NCBI RefSeq assembly: GCF_001593605.1
Contig: NZ_CP012836.1
Span: 2,360,501 to 2,424,500, forward strand
Reading direction: 5' to 3'
Source of the DNA: Algoriphagus sanaruensis
GTDB lineage: Bacteria > Bacteroidota > Bacteroidia > Cytophagales > Cyclobacteriaceae
Length of the DNA: 64,000 bases
The notes under the pieces were generated by a model. The model was not told the DNA's origin. It worked only from the letters and a program-made list of their open reading frames with translations, and searched no databases. A program made the translations under genes and the position numbers. This document shows positions 49,628 through 59,093 of the stretch, one piece after another. Every line of letters starts with the position of its first letter. Position 1 is the stretch's first letter.

Positions 49628-50482
49628 TTACTTGATTCCTTTCATCAAACGATCGTTAAGATTCACGTAATCAGGATTCTTGTTTTCAATAGCCATCGCT
49701 TTGGATTTGCTTGCTGATTCCAAGGCATCTGTTTTCTTTCCAAGCGCTAATTCAATTTTCGCCCGTAAATGCATCGTCCAATATTTAGGGTCATTATCGG
49801 TAGATTGCTTGATCCATTCGTAGGCGAGGTTTAAGTCCTTATTGGTAGTGAAGTAGTAATTAGCAGCTTGATAAAGTAAAGCTGGGTTGGTTGACTTCGC
49901 ATCGATTACTTGTTTTTGGATGTCTGCCATTACAATGGAATCGACCTCTGTGCTAATTGTAAAATCTACTCGAGTTTGTTCCCATTTCAAGGAAACGTCT
50001 GCACTGTTATCTTGGAGATTATTAAAGCTTATTTCAAAGCTTTCGTACTTTTTACTGGTCTTGCTGGCCGGCACAGTCCAACGAACCAAGTCGTCGGAAG
50101 CATTATAGCCAATAGCTCCCCAAAGTTGGGTGTTTTTGCTTAATACCATTGTCCATTCAGATTTTCCTGGGATGGAATACAAGGCATATTTGCCAGCAGG
50201 TACAGTTTTTCCTCCAATGATCACGTCTGTGGAGAAAGTGAAAATAGTTGCTCCGTTGGCACCTGTTCTCCACACCTCACCATAAGGGACTAATTCGCCG
50301 AAAATTTTTCTTCCTTTTGTGCTGGGTCTGCTGTACTCCACATTTACTTGAGTCAAGCCAACTTGCTGAGAAATCTTAGCACTTGGACTAGCTTGTGGCA
50401 TTTGGATTTGCTGAGCCAAAGTCGAAAAACTCATGGCTGTAATGAGCAATAAGATCAATGAAAAGTTCTTGACATGTTTCAT
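49628..50482 (-). CDS. Secreted DUF2911 protein with TPR-like C-terminus
   Basis: This 284-residue exported protein has a signal peptide of about 24 residues (ending STLAQQ). The DUF2911 domain occupies about residues 30-170, with diagnostic blocks QVGLTQVNVEYSRPSTKGRKIFGELVPYGEVWRTGANGAT, VPAGKYALYSIPG and EWTMVLSKNTQLWGAIGYN. The last ~100 residues are helical and TPR-like (ALLYQAANYYFTTNKDLNLAYEW, MHLRAKIELALGKKTDALESASK). The function is unknown; the domain is common in secreted Bacteroidetes proteins. The ATG at 50482 is used because MKHVKNFSLILLLI starts a signal, whereas a longer frame begins with a polar extension. Confidence 0.85.
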   Translation of the reverse strand: MKHVKNFSLILLLITAMSFSTLAQQIQMPQASPSAKISQQVGLTQVNVEYSRPSTKGRKIFGELVPYGEVWRTGANGATIFTFSTDVIIGGKTVPAGKYALYSIPGKSEWTMVLSKNTQLWGAIGYNASDDLVRWTVPASKTSKKYESFEISFNNLQDNSADVSLKWEQTRVDFTISTEVDSIVMADIQKQVIDAKSTNPALLYQAANYYFTTNKDLNLAYEWIKQSTDNDPKYWTMHLRAKIELALGKKTDALESASKSKAMAIENKNPDYVNLNDRLMKGIK

Positions 50483-50534
50483 AACAATGAATAGAAAGGG
50501 TTTCAGTTTAATTTGCTGCGCAATTTCAACTTTT

Positions 50535-50551
50535 TTGGACGTATTGTCCAA
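50535..50551. promoter_or_regulatory. Short palindrome in the DUF2911 / GhrA divergent region
   Basis: TTGGAC (50535-50540) and GTCCAA (50546-50551) form a perfect 6-base inverted repeat around GTATT, in the 139-base divergent intergenic region. It could be a regulator half-site pair. It is short enough to be chance. Confidence 0.3.
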
Positions 50552-50590
50552 GTTTTTGATCGGCGGATTTTTTAGTCTGTCTACAGTCTC

Positions 50591-50598
50591 TATTTTTG
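50591..50598 (+). promoter_or_regulatory. Candidate -7 element for the GhrA-type dehydrogenase gene
   Basis: TATTTTTG matches the Bacteroidetes -7 consensus TAnnTTTG, 23 bases before the ATG. The expected -33 position has only a T-run (TTTT), so this is a partial promoter match. Confidence 0.4.
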
Positions 50599-50621
50599 AT
50601 TAAGCCTACCACTACTAGAAA

Positions 50622-51542
50622 ATGAGTTTAGCAATAATAAGCCCTGGAAGAAATCCCAAGGTTTGGATTGATGCACTTGCTGCTATTGATCCTAATTTGG
50701 AGATTCAGGTCTATCCTGATATTTCTTCGCCTGAAAAGGTTGAAATGGCCTTGCTTTGGCAACATCCTCCGGGATATTTATCCACTTTTCCTAATCTTAA
50801 ATTGATTAGTTCCCTGGGTGCTGGTGTTGATCATATTTTATCCGATCCAGCTGTACCTGAAAGTTTGCCAATTGTCAGAATTGTAGATGAAAAACTGACT
50901 TGGTCGATGACCAATTATGTGGTTATGGGAGTTTTGAATTTTCATCGACAAATCACTCGTTATCAAGCTGATCAAAAACGCAAAGTCTGGGATATGTCCA
51001 ATCCTGAAATTCCTGTAAAAGTTGGAGTAATGGGAGTGGGAGCATTAGGAGGAGATGTGTTGGACAAGTTAAATTACATGGGATTTGAAGTTTGTGGTTT
51101 CGGTTTTTCAGAAAAAAAATCCTTTTCATATTCTTATTTCTCAAAAGATCAATTGGCTGAATTTTTAAAAAATATCAATGTTTTGGTTTGCCTTTTGCCT
51201 CTAACTCCTGAAACAGAAGGAATACTTAATAAGGATCTTTTTGCGTTGTGTAATCCAGGAACTTATCTCATCAACGTGGCTCGGGGAAAGCATCTAATTG
51301 AAGAAGATTTGATTCCCGCCTTGGAAAGTGGCCAATTGGCAGGAGCGATGCTAGATGTTTACCGTACAGAACCTTTACCGGAAAACCATCCTTTTTGGGA
51401 AGAATCTCGAATTTGCCTTACTCCACACATTGCAAGTGTGACCAATCCCAAAGCTGCTGCACCTCAAATAGTGGAAAATTTTAAAAGACTTAAAAATAAC
51501 TCGACTTTACTAAACCTCGTTAACCGACAAAAAGGGTATTAA
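50622..51542 (+). CDS. D-2-hydroxyacid dehydrogenase, glyoxylate/hydroxypyruvate reductase A type
   Basis: This 306-residue D-isomer-specific 2-hydroxyacid dehydrogenase of the GhrA group probably reduces glyoxylate or hydroxypyruvate with NAD(P)H. Blocks visible are LISSLGAGVDHIL, the Rossmann motif VGVMGVGALGGDVLDKL, NVARGKHLIEEDL with the catalytic Arg, VYRTEPLPENHPFW with the catalytic Glu, and LTPHIASVTNP with the catalytic His. All three catalytic residues are present. Its stop is six bases before the universal stress protein gene, so the two may be co-transcribed. The exact substrate cannot be fixed by sequence. Confidence 0.9.
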   Translation: MSLAIISPGRNPKVWIDALAAIDPNLEIQVYPDISSPEKVEMALLWQHPPGYLSTFPNLKLISSLGAGVDHILSDPAVPESLPIVRIVDEKLTWSMTNYVVMGVLNFHRQITRYQADQKRKVWDMSNPEIPVKVGVMGVGALGGDVLDKLNYMGFEVCGFGFSEKKSFSYSYFSKDQLAEFLKNINVLVCLLPLTPETEGILNKDLFALCNPGTYLINVARGKHLIEEDLIPALESGQLAGAMLDVYRTEPLPENHPFWEESRICLTPHIASVTNPKAAAPQIVENFKRLKNNSTLLNLVNRQKGY

Positions 51543-51548
51543 TTTTTT

Positions 51549-52394
51549 ATGATGAATCACGTTTTTACTATTCTATGTCCGACTGATTTTTCGGAATGTT
51601 CGCTCAATGCCATAGAATATGCTTCTCGACTTGGCGAAAAATATCAGGCAAGACTTGTGCTGTTTCATGTGCTAAATAGAGAAGATTATTTAAAGATTTC
51701 TCCTTTGGATTCTGAGGGAACTTATCAGAAACAGTTTGTTGAAGAGAAATTGAAAAGTCTTCAAAATACTGTGCATGAAGAATGTCTGTTGAATGGTTTG
51801 CAGCAATGTAGCTTTGAAATCAGGGAAGGAAAGATTGTCAAAGAAACGCTTGAGTATGCAAAGGAAATTCAAGCTGATTTGATCGTTATGGGAACCGAAG
51901 GGATGAATGACCTGCGAATAAATTATGTAGGAAGTAGGACTAGTAGCTTGGTGGAGCGATCAGATATTGACGTTTTGATCATTCCAAGAAAGGTCTATTT
52001 CAAAGCTCCCAGAAAATTGGTCTACGCAACAGACTACCTTGAAGAAGATAAATTAGCTATTCAAAAGGTGATTGAATTTGCAGAAAAGTTTGATTCAGAG
52101 GTTGACATGATTCATATTTCACAAACCCATAAAGCATTGGACAAGTCGCTTCACATGACGGTAGTCGAGGAAATGAAGCCATTTATTCGATATGATAAAG
52201 TCAATTTCGTATTGAAATCCTATCGCGATGAACTTGCCCTTGGGTTGGAAAATTATCTTCTGTTATCCAAAGGGGATATTCTAGTTACGCTCAGTCGGAA
52301 AAAGGACTACTTTGACCAAATCTTTTCAAAAAATCTGTCAAAGAAAATGTCCTATTTCCTTTCCAAACCTCTGTGGGTAATTAAGACTTTGTAG
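51549..52394 (+). CDS. Tandem universal stress protein
   Basis: This 281-residue cytoplasmic protein contains two UspA domains (about residues 1-145 and 150-281). The first begins HVFTILCPTDFSECSLNAIEYA and carries the ATP-binding-type ending IVMGTEGMND...GSRTSSLVERSDIDVLIIP. The second begins KLVYATDYLEEDKLAIQKVIEFA and ends IFSKNLSKKMSYFLSKPLWVIKTL, where the G-2x-G-9x-G(S/T) motif is largely lost. Only the first domain therefore is likely to bind ATP. Such tandem proteins respond to stress, with unknown outputs. It starts six bases after the dehydrogenase gene; its 3' end overlaps the convergent TPR gene by 14 bases. Confidence 0.9.
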   Translation: MMNHVFTILCPTDFSECSLNAIEYASRLGEKYQARLVLFHVLNREDYLKISPLDSEGTYQKQFVEEKLKSLQNTVHEECLLNGLQQCSFEIREGKIVKETLEYAKEIQADLIVMGTEGMNDLRINYVGSRTSSLVERSDIDVLIIPRKVYFKAPRKLVYATDYLEEDKLAIQKVIEFAEKFDSEVDMIHISQTHKALDKSLHMTVVEEMKPFIRYDKVNFVLKSYRDELALGLENYLLLSKGDILVTLSRKKDYFDQIFSKNLSKKMSYFLSKPLWVIKTL

Positions 52395-53094
52395 ATTTCC
52401 CTTTGAATAAACCTTTTATAAAGTCTAAAAACGCCTTCCTTTCTGAAGAATTTGAAATCAATGAGCTTAGGGTACTGAAAAAGTGCCCTGAAGTCATTTT
52501 TTTTTGATTGGATGAAGGGATAGGCTGAATTGGACTCGGTTTATCTTTCTGACTTCCAATGGGAGGTAGGCCTGTTGAACTTTCCGTTGGTTTATATCCA
52601 ACCAAATCATCGGCCTTTTCGAAGCTTTTTTTCGCTCGGTCTTTATAGCCCAACTTTTCTTCGACAAGCCCCTTATTATTGAAGGCGACTGCATCTTCAG
52701 GATCCAATTCTATCGCCTTTTCGTAATCTTCTATTGCTCCTTGAAAATCTCCTATTCGATCTTTTAAAAATGCGCGACTTGAAAATCGATAGGGATTTCT
52801 AGGGTCAAGATTTGCGGCACGGTCTAATTCAGAAAGTGCTTCCTCATTTCGACCCAATAAATGGAGGACCACCCCTCGATCACTGATGTAATCCGTATTG
52901 TAAGGCTCCAAAGCAATGATGGTATCGAAATCCTCAAGGGCCAATTCTCCCTTTCCAAGGCGTGTAAGAATTCGCCCTCTGTAGAGATGAAGTTGAGCTT
53001 GACCCTTATTTTGTGCGATTAGTTGGTCAAAACATGCCAAAGCTTCTTCAAATTTCCCGTCCTGATAGAGCTGAAATCCGGTATTAAAATTCAT
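52381..53094 (-). CDS. TPR-repeat protein
   Basis: This 237-residue protein has four or five tetratricopeptide repeats from residue 1 to about 165: GFQLYQDGKFEEALACFDQLIAQNKG, LYRGRILTRLGKGELALEDFDTIIALEPYN, and FSSRAFLKDRIGDFQGAIEDYEKAIELDPED. A low-complexity linker rich in Pro, Ser and Lys (about 170-200) and a short C-terminal helix with a basic end follow. No signal peptide is visible, so it is probably cytoplasmic. It is convergent with the stress protein gene, with a 14-base overlap of coding ends. The partners and role are unknown. Confidence 0.85.
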   Translation of the reverse strand: MNFNTGFQLYQDGKFEEALACFDQLIAQNKGQAQLHLYRGRILTRLGKGELALEDFDTIIALEPYNTDYISDRGVVLHLLGRNEEALSELDRAANLDPRNPYRFSSRAFLKDRIGDFQGAIEDYEKAIELDPEDAVAFNNKGLVEEKLGYKDRAKKSFEKADDLVGYKPTESSTGLPPIGSQKDKPSPIQPIPSSNQKKMTSGHFFSTLSSLISNSSERKAFLDFIKGLFKGKSTKS

Positions 53095-53229
53095 AGTTTA
53101 AGCGTAATAATCTTTCGTACATGAGTCATTCCCTAATATTCCAGGTTTGCGATTCATTTGATTTTTCATCAGAACAACTCGTCACAAAGGTAAACCCGGA
53201 TTCGTAAACCAAAGTTTATTTGTCCTCTT

Positions 53230-53262
53230 TTTGCTCCAAAATCGTCCATTCTGTTATCTTTG
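53230..53262 (+). promoter_or_regulatory. Bacteroidetes-type promoter for holA
   Basis: TTTG at 53230-53233, a 21-base spacer and TATCTTTG at 53255-53262 match the Bacteroidetes -33/-7 consensus. The -7 box ends 24 bases before the holA ATG. It probably drives holA and the downstream TPR and barrel genes. The remaining divergent region (53095-53229) shows nothing else I can support. Confidence 0.75.
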
Positions 53263-53286
53263 AAGACCTCGGATTAGTAAACATTT

Positions 53287-54309
53287 ATGCCTCAATCACC
53301 GGAAGCTGTACTCAAGGACCTGAAAGCCAAAAAGTTTGCACCTATTTATTTTTTGCAGGGAGATGAACCCTATTTCATTGATTTGATTACGGATTTTATT
53401 GAGAAAAATGCTATCCCAGAGCACGAGCGGGGATTTAATCAATTGGTGATCTATGGGAAAGATTCTCCCATGAGTTTAATTCTTGGGAATGCTCGCAAGT
53501 TTCCCATGATGGCTGAACGGCAGCTTGTCATCGTAAAAGAAGCCCAAAGTATTCCTGACCTCGGAAAAGAGGATGCACAAAAAATGTTGACTACCTATTT
53601 AGCGAATCCTTTACCTAGTACAATTCTGGTTTTTGCGCATAAGCACAAAAAATTGGATGGGAGAAGTGCCTTAAAAAAGGAGTTGGATAAACGCGCCATT
53701 TTTGTGGAGTCCGAGAAGGTTAAGGATTGGAAACTTGTGGATTGGATTAATGACTACTTTAAAGAATTGGGTCATCAAATCGAACCTAAAGCATCTCAGC
53801 TTCTCGCCGATTCGATTGGAAATAATCTGGAAGTCATTTCCAATGAGGTAGGGAAGATGTTGATTAATTTTCCAGAACCTACCAAGTTTTCTGCCGATCA
53901 TATCTCCAAATACATTGGCATCAATAAGGAGTACAACAATTTTGAATTATCTAAGGCAATTGGATTTAAGGATGTAATCAAGGCCAATCAAATCATTCAT
54001 TATTTCATCCAAAACCCTAAAAATCATCCTGTTATTCCGATTTTTTCACTGCTATACAATTACTTTTCTAAAGTGGCATTGATTCACCGCTTAGGACCAA
54101 TGCCGGATAATCAGTTGGCATCGATGATTGGGATCAATCCGTATGGTCTTAAAGAATATCAAGCCGCGGCTCGCAACTATAAATTGGGCAAGGTAATTGA
54201 GGTATTCACATACATCAAGGAGGCAGATCTTCGTTTCAAAGGAGTGGATTCCGGAAGCATGGACGAAGGTGAAATCCTCCGAGAGCTTGTGTACAAGATT
54301 CTACACTGA
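53287..54309 (+). CDS. holA: DNA polymerase III subunit delta
   Basis: This 340-residue clamp-loader subunit opens the sliding clamp during DNA replication. The start PEAVLKDLKAKKFAPIYFLQGDEPYFIDLITDFIE is the typical HolA opening, with domain I of the AAA+ fold. MMAERQLVIVKEAQSI and SNEVGKMLINFP are further family blocks, and KYIGINKEYNNFELSKAIGFKD marks the domain II/III boundary. The C-terminal helical domain ends FKGVDSGSMDEGEILRELVYKIL. Length matches bacterial delta. It precedes the large TPR gene by 22 bases. Confidence 0.94.
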   Translation: MPQSPEAVLKDLKAKKFAPIYFLQGDEPYFIDLITDFIEKNAIPEHERGFNQLVIYGKDSPMSLILGNARKFPMMAERQLVIVKEAQSIPDLGKEDAQKMLTTYLANPLPSTILVFAHKHKKLDGRSALKKELDKRAIFVESEKVKDWKLVDWINDYFKELGHQIEPKASQLLADSIGNNLEVISNEVGKMLINFPEPTKFSADHISKYIGINKEYNNFELSKAIGFKDVIKANQIIHYFIQNPKNHPVIPIFSLLYNYFSKVALIHRLGPMPDNQLASMIGINPYGLKEYQAAARNYKLGKVIEVFTYIKEADLRFKGVDSGSMDEGEILRELVYKILH

Positions 54310-54331
54310 AAACTCAAAAAACCAATTATTT

Positions 54332-57319
54332 ATGCGATACTACCTGGTGCTGCTTGCAGGCCTGGGCTGGAGCGTAGATGCTTTTTCTCAATCTACGCTT
54401 TACCAAACCAGTAGCCAACAGGCATTGGATGCAAATTTGGAGTTATTCGATAAGCAGCTGTATTCAGCAGCAATTTTTGATAATACCAAATCCCTTTCCC
54501 AATCACTTCACGCAGAACAATCAAAAAGTGCCGAGCTTACTCGTGCAATGGCTGCGTTAGAATTAGAAAGTCCAGATGGACCGGGATTGATGAAGGCCTA
54601 TATTTTGGATAATGGAAATCATCCTACAGTAACCTCAGCAGGGTTGTATTTAGGTGATTATTTTTTTTATAAGCGAAATTACAAGGAAGCCATCGACGCC
54701 TTTGCGTTGATCAATTCCAAATCCTTATCGGATGCAAACCGTGCAGATGTTTTTTTTAAGCAAGGGTATTCCCATTTTCAATTAAAAAATTACCGGGCAG
54801 CTGCAACTTATTTTGATCAAGCCAAAGTGCTAAATCAGACCGTAAGTCCTGATGCTTATTATTACAGTGGATTTATTGCTATGGAGCAAGGTCAAACTGA
54901 CAAGGCTGTAAGTGACCTTCAGGCTGCAAGTAAATCTTCCTTTTATGCGACCAAGGTTCCATATTTACTGACAGCCTTATATTATCAGCAAGGGAATTAT
55001 GATTTGGCGATCAATTATGCAGAGCCGCTTTTGGCTTCAGGTCAGAATTTAGATCGTAAGGAAAGTATTCATTTGTATTTGGCTGAATCGTATTACGCCA
55101 AAAAAGACTTTTCAAACGCATCAAAAAATTACGATGCATTTATCAACGCTCGTAAAGGCGAGCTTTCTCGAGAAGAAGTTTATAAAGCAGGGATTTCATT
55201 TTTTGAAATTGGGAATTACCTAAGGGCTACCGATTATTTGAAAGTTTCGGCATCTTCTACGGATGAAATTGGTCAGGCCTCCAGCTATTTTTTAGGACAT
55301 GCTTACCTCAAATTGGAAAACTATCAATTTGCCTCAACCAGTTTTCAGGCCGCTTCCAAAACTTCCTTTAATAAAGCCATTCAGGAAGAAGCCTTATTTA
55401 ACTATGCTAAGACAAACCTCCAGAAAGGAAGTTTTCAGATCGGAATTTCTGTTTTAGATGACTATTTGGAAACGTACTCATCCGGAAAATATCGCTCAGA
55501 GGCTGAAACGCTTCTTTCTGAAGCCCTGATCAATACCAGTGATTACCTTCGGGCGATTGATCAAATGGATAAAATCCGAACCAAATCTTCTCGGATTCAA
55601 TCCGCCTACCAAAAGGTCGCCTACTATCAAGCCATGGTGTATTATCGTGACCAGAAGTTTAAGCCAGCTTTGGCTTATTTGGATAAATCTCAGGCATTTC
55701 CTGTTGACCGAGATTTGCTTCTTGAGACCCATTTTTGGAAAGGTGAAGTTCATGCAGCAGACGGAAATTTGCCTCTTGCCATACGATCTTATGAGGCTGT
55801 AAAAGCGATGAAACCTGCCTCAAATCATCCATTTTTGATCAAAACGCTTTATGGATTAGGCTATGCATATTTCAATTCACAGCAATACCCAAAAGCAGAG
55901 GAGAACTTTCAGTCTTATACATCCAAGCTTCGAACTCAATCTGAAAAAGAAAATTATGCAGACGCCCTTCTTCGGTTAGGGGATTGTCAATATGTCCAAA
56001 AGCGATTTGCAGATGCCGAAGGGACCTTCTCAAGAGGAATTAATGAATCCATTGAAGGAATGGACTACGCGTATTTCAGGTTGGCAGTAGTTCAAAATTT
56101 CCAATCCAAAAACAATGAAGCTTTAGGGAATTTGGATCGATTGATTGCTGGCTTTCCTTCCAGTCTTTATCGAGAAGATGCCATGTTCCAAAAGGGACAG
56201 ATTTACCTCGAGGAATTACGTTATCGTGAAGCATCTCAAGCTTTTTCAGATTTGATTTCTACACGTGCCAGTTCCCCGTTTGTTCCTTTTGCCCTCGAAG
56301 GCAGAGCAGTTGCTAATTTCTCGCTTCAAAATTATGAACAGACTATTGGGGACTATAAACAGATTTTAGATCAGTTTCCAAATGCAAACAACTCGGAAAC
56401 GGCTCTGAAAGGCTTGCAAGAAACTTTGGCCTTGCAGGGTAGATCCGGAGAGTTTGGAGAATATTTAGCAAAATATAAAAGCTCCAATCCTGGTTCAGGC
56501 AATGTTCAAAGTCTAGAATATGAGGCGGCGAAAAGTATGTATCTGGATAAGAACTATGCTCAAGCAGCAAGAGCCTTTGAGAATTACCTGAAAAATTATC
56601 CCCAATCAGCACAACGAATTGATGCTATTTACTTCGCAGGCGATGCCTACCTGCAAGGTGGTGATGAGGATAGGGCTGTAACTTTCTTTAAAATGCTGGA
56701 GAAAGAACCAGCATCTCCTCAGCGAGTTCGTGCCATGCAAAAATTAGGGATGGTCGAATTGGGACGTAAAAATTACACTGCTGCCATTCCATATTTAGAA
56801 ATAGCTTCCCAAAATGCTCGAAATAAGGTAGAGGAGGCGGAAGCGGTTCAGGGATTGATGGAGGCAAATTTCTATTCGAAGAAATTTGCTCAGGCGATTT
56901 CTTATGCTGACCGATTAACTACTTTGGACGGAATTCTCCCAGAGACCACCCCAAAAGCACTTCTTTTCAAAGCCAAAGCACAGCGTGAACTTAATCAAAA
57001 GCCAGCTGCTGAAACAGTTTTGATGTCTTTGGTTAATGAATACAAGACCATTCAAGGAGCTGAGGGATTGTACCTGTTAGCGCTATCATTTCAGGAAAAA
57101 GGGGATTTCAATCGATCCAATGAGACTGTTTTTGAATTTTCAGGGCCTTTTGCAGACTACGATTATTGGTATGGAAAAATGTTCCTATTGATCTCGGATA
57201 ACTACCTCAAACTCGGAGAGGAATTCCAAGCAAAAGCAACTTTGGAGTCAATCGTGGATCGCTCAACCAATGCGGAGATCAAAGCTGAAGCTGAAGCAAA
57301 ACTTAAATCCCTCAACTAA
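54332..57319 (+). CDS. Large secreted TPR-repeat protein
   Basis: This 995-residue exported protein has a signal peptide of about 20 residues (MRYYLVLLAG...DAFSQ). Nearly the whole mature length consists of tetratricopeptide repeats of the 34-residue type, about twenty by eye (for example YKEAIDAFALINSK, FKQGYSHFQLKNYRAAATYFDQAK, YFAGDAYLQGGDEDRAVTFFKMLEKEP). It resembles CpoB/YbgF and BamD-like periplasmic TPR proteins, but is much longer. ATG 54332 starts the signal; an upstream in-frame start lies within holA. Three bases separate its end from the barrel gene, and both sit ahead of SPOR, ExbB, ExbD and TonB. A scaffolding role in that envelope system is inferred. Confidence 0.82.
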   Translation: MRYYLVLLAGLGWSVDAFSQSTLYQTSSQQALDANLELFDKQLYSAAIFDNTKSLSQSLHAEQSKSAELTRAMAALELESPDGPGLMKAYILDNGNHPTVTSAGLYLGDYFFYKRNYKEAIDAFALINSKSLSDANRADVFFKQGYSHFQLKNYRAAATYFDQAKVLNQTVSPDAYYYSGFIAMEQGQTDKAVSDLQAASKSSFYATKVPYLLTALYYQQGNYDLAINYAEPLLASGQNLDRKESIHLYLAESYYAKKDFSNASKNYDAFINARKGELSREEVYKAGISFFEIGNYLRATDYLKVSASSTDEIGQASSYFLGHAYLKLENYQFASTSFQAASKTSFNKAIQEEALFNYAKTNLQKGSFQIGISVLDDYLETYSSGKYRSEAETLLSEALINTSDYLRAIDQMDKIRTKSSRIQSAYQKVAYYQAMVYYRDQKFKPALAYLDKSQAFPVDRDLLLETHFWKGEVHAADGNLPLAIRSYEAVKAMKPASNHPFLIKTLYGLGYAYFNSQQYPKAEENFQSYTSKLRTQSEKENYADALLRLGDCQYVQKRFADAEGTFSRGINESIEGMDYAYFRLAVVQNFQSKNNEALGNLDRLIAGFPSSLYREDAMFQKGQIYLEELRYREASQAFSDLISTRASSPFVPFALEGRAVANFSLQNYEQTIGDYKQILDQFPNANNSETALKGLQETLALQGRSGEFGEYLAKYKSSNPGSGNVQSLEYEAAKSMYLDKNYAQAARAFENYLKNYPQSAQRIDAIYFAGDAYLQGGDEDRAVTFFKMLEKEPASPQRVRAMQKLGMVELGRKNYTAAIPYLEIASQNARNKVEEAEAVQGLMEANFYSKKFAQAISYADRLTTLDGILPETTPKALLFKAKAQRELNQKPAAETVLMSLVNEYKTIQGAEGLYLLALSFQEKGDFNRSNETVFEFSGPFADYDYWYGKMFLLISDNYLKLGEEFQAKATLESIVDRSTNAEIKAEAEAKLKSLN

Positions 57320-57322
57320 ACC

Positions 57323-59032
57323 ATGAAAAAACTACCCGTAATTCTATTGGCCGGGACTGCGTTTATTTGGGGCGCAGGCACCTCTTTCGCACAAACTCAG
57401 AAGCAAGGTGAAGTAACTGATCAGGAGTTTGTAATTCGTAAAGACCGTGTTCTTACTGTTCCGACTCAACCTCGAGCATTTGAAAAGCTTCCGGTATTGC
57501 CTCAACCCAAAGGCATAGAGAACTTCAGTTACACTTTGACTCCATTTTTCCTAAATATTCCTGCTTTGCAATTGCATCCAACTGCCTTGGATAAGCAGTA
57601 TAGAAAAGAGCGTGTGGAGTTATATCCTGGGTTCATTCGAGCTGGATATGGCAATTTTGCTTCCCCACTGTTGGAAGCTCGGTACATGTCCATTTCGCCC
57701 GAACCTTTGAATTTCGCTTTACAACTTAAGCATCAAAGTTTTGGAAAAGGACCAGTTGAAGTATTGGGAGCCCAGAGTCCAGAAGCACATACCCTCTTTG
57801 GAGGAGATGTGAGCTATTTTTTGAATAAGTCGGAAGTGTTTGGAGGATTGAGTTGGGGCCAGGATAAGTATTCATTTTATGGAATCGACCCAAATTTCAC
57901 CATACCAGACAATGTTGATTTTATCGGTCCAATTATCGCAAATAATATACTTAACAATCTTCAGGTAAAAGCTGGAATAAGAGATATTGAAAAGACGGGG
58001 CCAGTTTCCTATGAAGGTCAGCTTAGTTTTCGAGCTTTTAAAGACAGCTATTTGGCCCGGGAAAATGAAGTTGGTGCTAAAGCAGATTTGAGATTTAGGA
58101 CTGAATCGGATTGGTCAGGAAATTTGGGATTGGCGTTTTACCACACTAATCCAGAAGATGAAACCTACCAGAAAACCCGAAATTATTTAACTATTCGTCC
58201 ACGAATCAATTATAAATACGAAGCGTTTCAGTTTTCCGCAGGACTAAATTTAGTGTCTGAAAACGACTCAATTCCTGGAAAGGAAAGTGATTTTAAAATC
58301 TTTCCAGTACTAAAGGCTAATTATCAGTTTGCAGATGAGTTTGGTTTTTTTGCTGAGTTGTCTGGAGATGTTCAGCGAAATACCTACTTCACGTTTGTAA
58401 ATGAAAACCCCTTTTTAGGTCCAAGTTCGCAGCTACTTAATACTACACAGAACTTTAAACTTGCGGGAGGTATTGAAGGGCAAGTTCAGGAATCGATTCA
58501 TTATCGTGCTGGAATTGATATCAGCAGATATAATAATCTTCACTTTTTCGTGAATTCTATCACAGACTCAGCTCGATTTGAAATTGTTTATGATGAGAAA
58601 TCGACGGTTGTCAATCTGAATGCTGAGCTTGGTTTTAGATTTTCTGAAAAGTATTCCATGAGTTCAAGGCTGGATTTATTTCAATATGATTTGAGTACTC
58701 AGGAAGAAGCCTGGCATCGACCAGTTTGGGCACTTTCGATCAATAATCAAGTGAAACCTTTTGAAAGGCTTTTGCTCCAAGCCAACTTGAATTTCATGGG
58801 AGGATTAAAGGCTAAGGATTATCAATTTGAATCACTTTCCATTCCTCCACCTTTTGAAACTGTCAATCTGAAAGCAATTGCAGATATTCAGCTCAAAATG
58901 GATTTCAAGATCACTGATCGAATTTCAGTTTTTGCAGAAGGGAATAACTTAACCAATGGAAAGAATATGCGCTGGTTAAATTATCCAGTTCGTGGAGTTC
59001 AGTTGATAGGAGGAGCAAGCTTTAAATTCTGA
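57323..59032 (+). CDS. Outer-membrane beta-barrel protein (TonB-receptor-like barrel without plug)
   Basis: This 569-residue protein has a signal peptide of about 23 residues (ending SFAQ). Many alternating strands follow (YPGFIRAGYGNFASPLLEARY, LNFALQLKHQSFGKG, LRFRTESDWSGNLGLAFYHTNPED), with turns and the C-terminal aromatic VRGVQLIGGASFKF. That is the ending of an outer-membrane barrel recognised by the BAM machine. The last segment (RISVFAEGNNLTNGKNMRW) resembles TonB-dependent receptors, but the N-terminal plug domain and TonB box are missing. It is three bases after the TPR gene and 62 bases before the SPOR gene. It may be an outer-membrane partner of the Exb/Ton module, which is inference. 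Confidence 0.78.
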   Translation: MKKLPVILLAGTAFIWGAGTSFAQTQKQGEVTDQEFVIRKDRVLTVPTQPRAFEKLPVLPQPKGIENFSYTLTPFFLNIPALQLHPTALDKQYRKERVELYPGFIRAGYGNFASPLLEARYMSISPEPLNFALQLKHQSFGKGPVEVLGAQSPEAHTLFGGDVSYFLNKSEVFGGLSWGQDKYSFYGIDPNFTIPDNVDFIGPIIANNILNNLQVKAGIRDIEKTGPVSYEGQLSFRAFKDSYLARENEVGAKADLRFRTESDWSGNLGLAFYHTNPEDETYQKTRNYLTIRPRINYKYEAFQFSAGLNLVSENDSIPGKESDFKIFPVLKANYQFADEFGFFAELSGDVQRNTYFTFVNENPFLGPSSQLLNTTQNFKLAGGIEGQVQESIHYRAGIDISRYNNLHFFVNSITDSARFEIVYDEKSTVVNLNAELGFRFSEKYSMSSRLDLFQYDLSTQEEAWHRPVWALSINNQVKPFERLLLQANLNFMGGLKAKDYQFESLSIPPPFETVNLKAIADIQLKMDFKITDRISVFAEGNNLTNGKNMRWLNYPVRGVQLIGGASFKF

Positions 59033-59049
59033 TAATTCCGATTTTGGCG

Positions 59050-59080
59050 TTGGGCTTTCCATTCATTTAGGTTAGTTTCG
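59050..59080 (+). promoter_or_regulatory. Candidate promoter for the SPOR-exbB-exbD-tonB-folC-trmB run
   Basis: TTG at 59050-59052, a 20-base spacer and TAGTTTCG at 59073-59080 match the Bacteroidetes pattern with one mismatch in the -7 box (TTTG is TTCG). It lies in the only gap of the run, 13 bases before the SPOR gene ATG. Confidence 0.45.
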
Positions 59081-59093
59081 TAGCTTTCCCACT

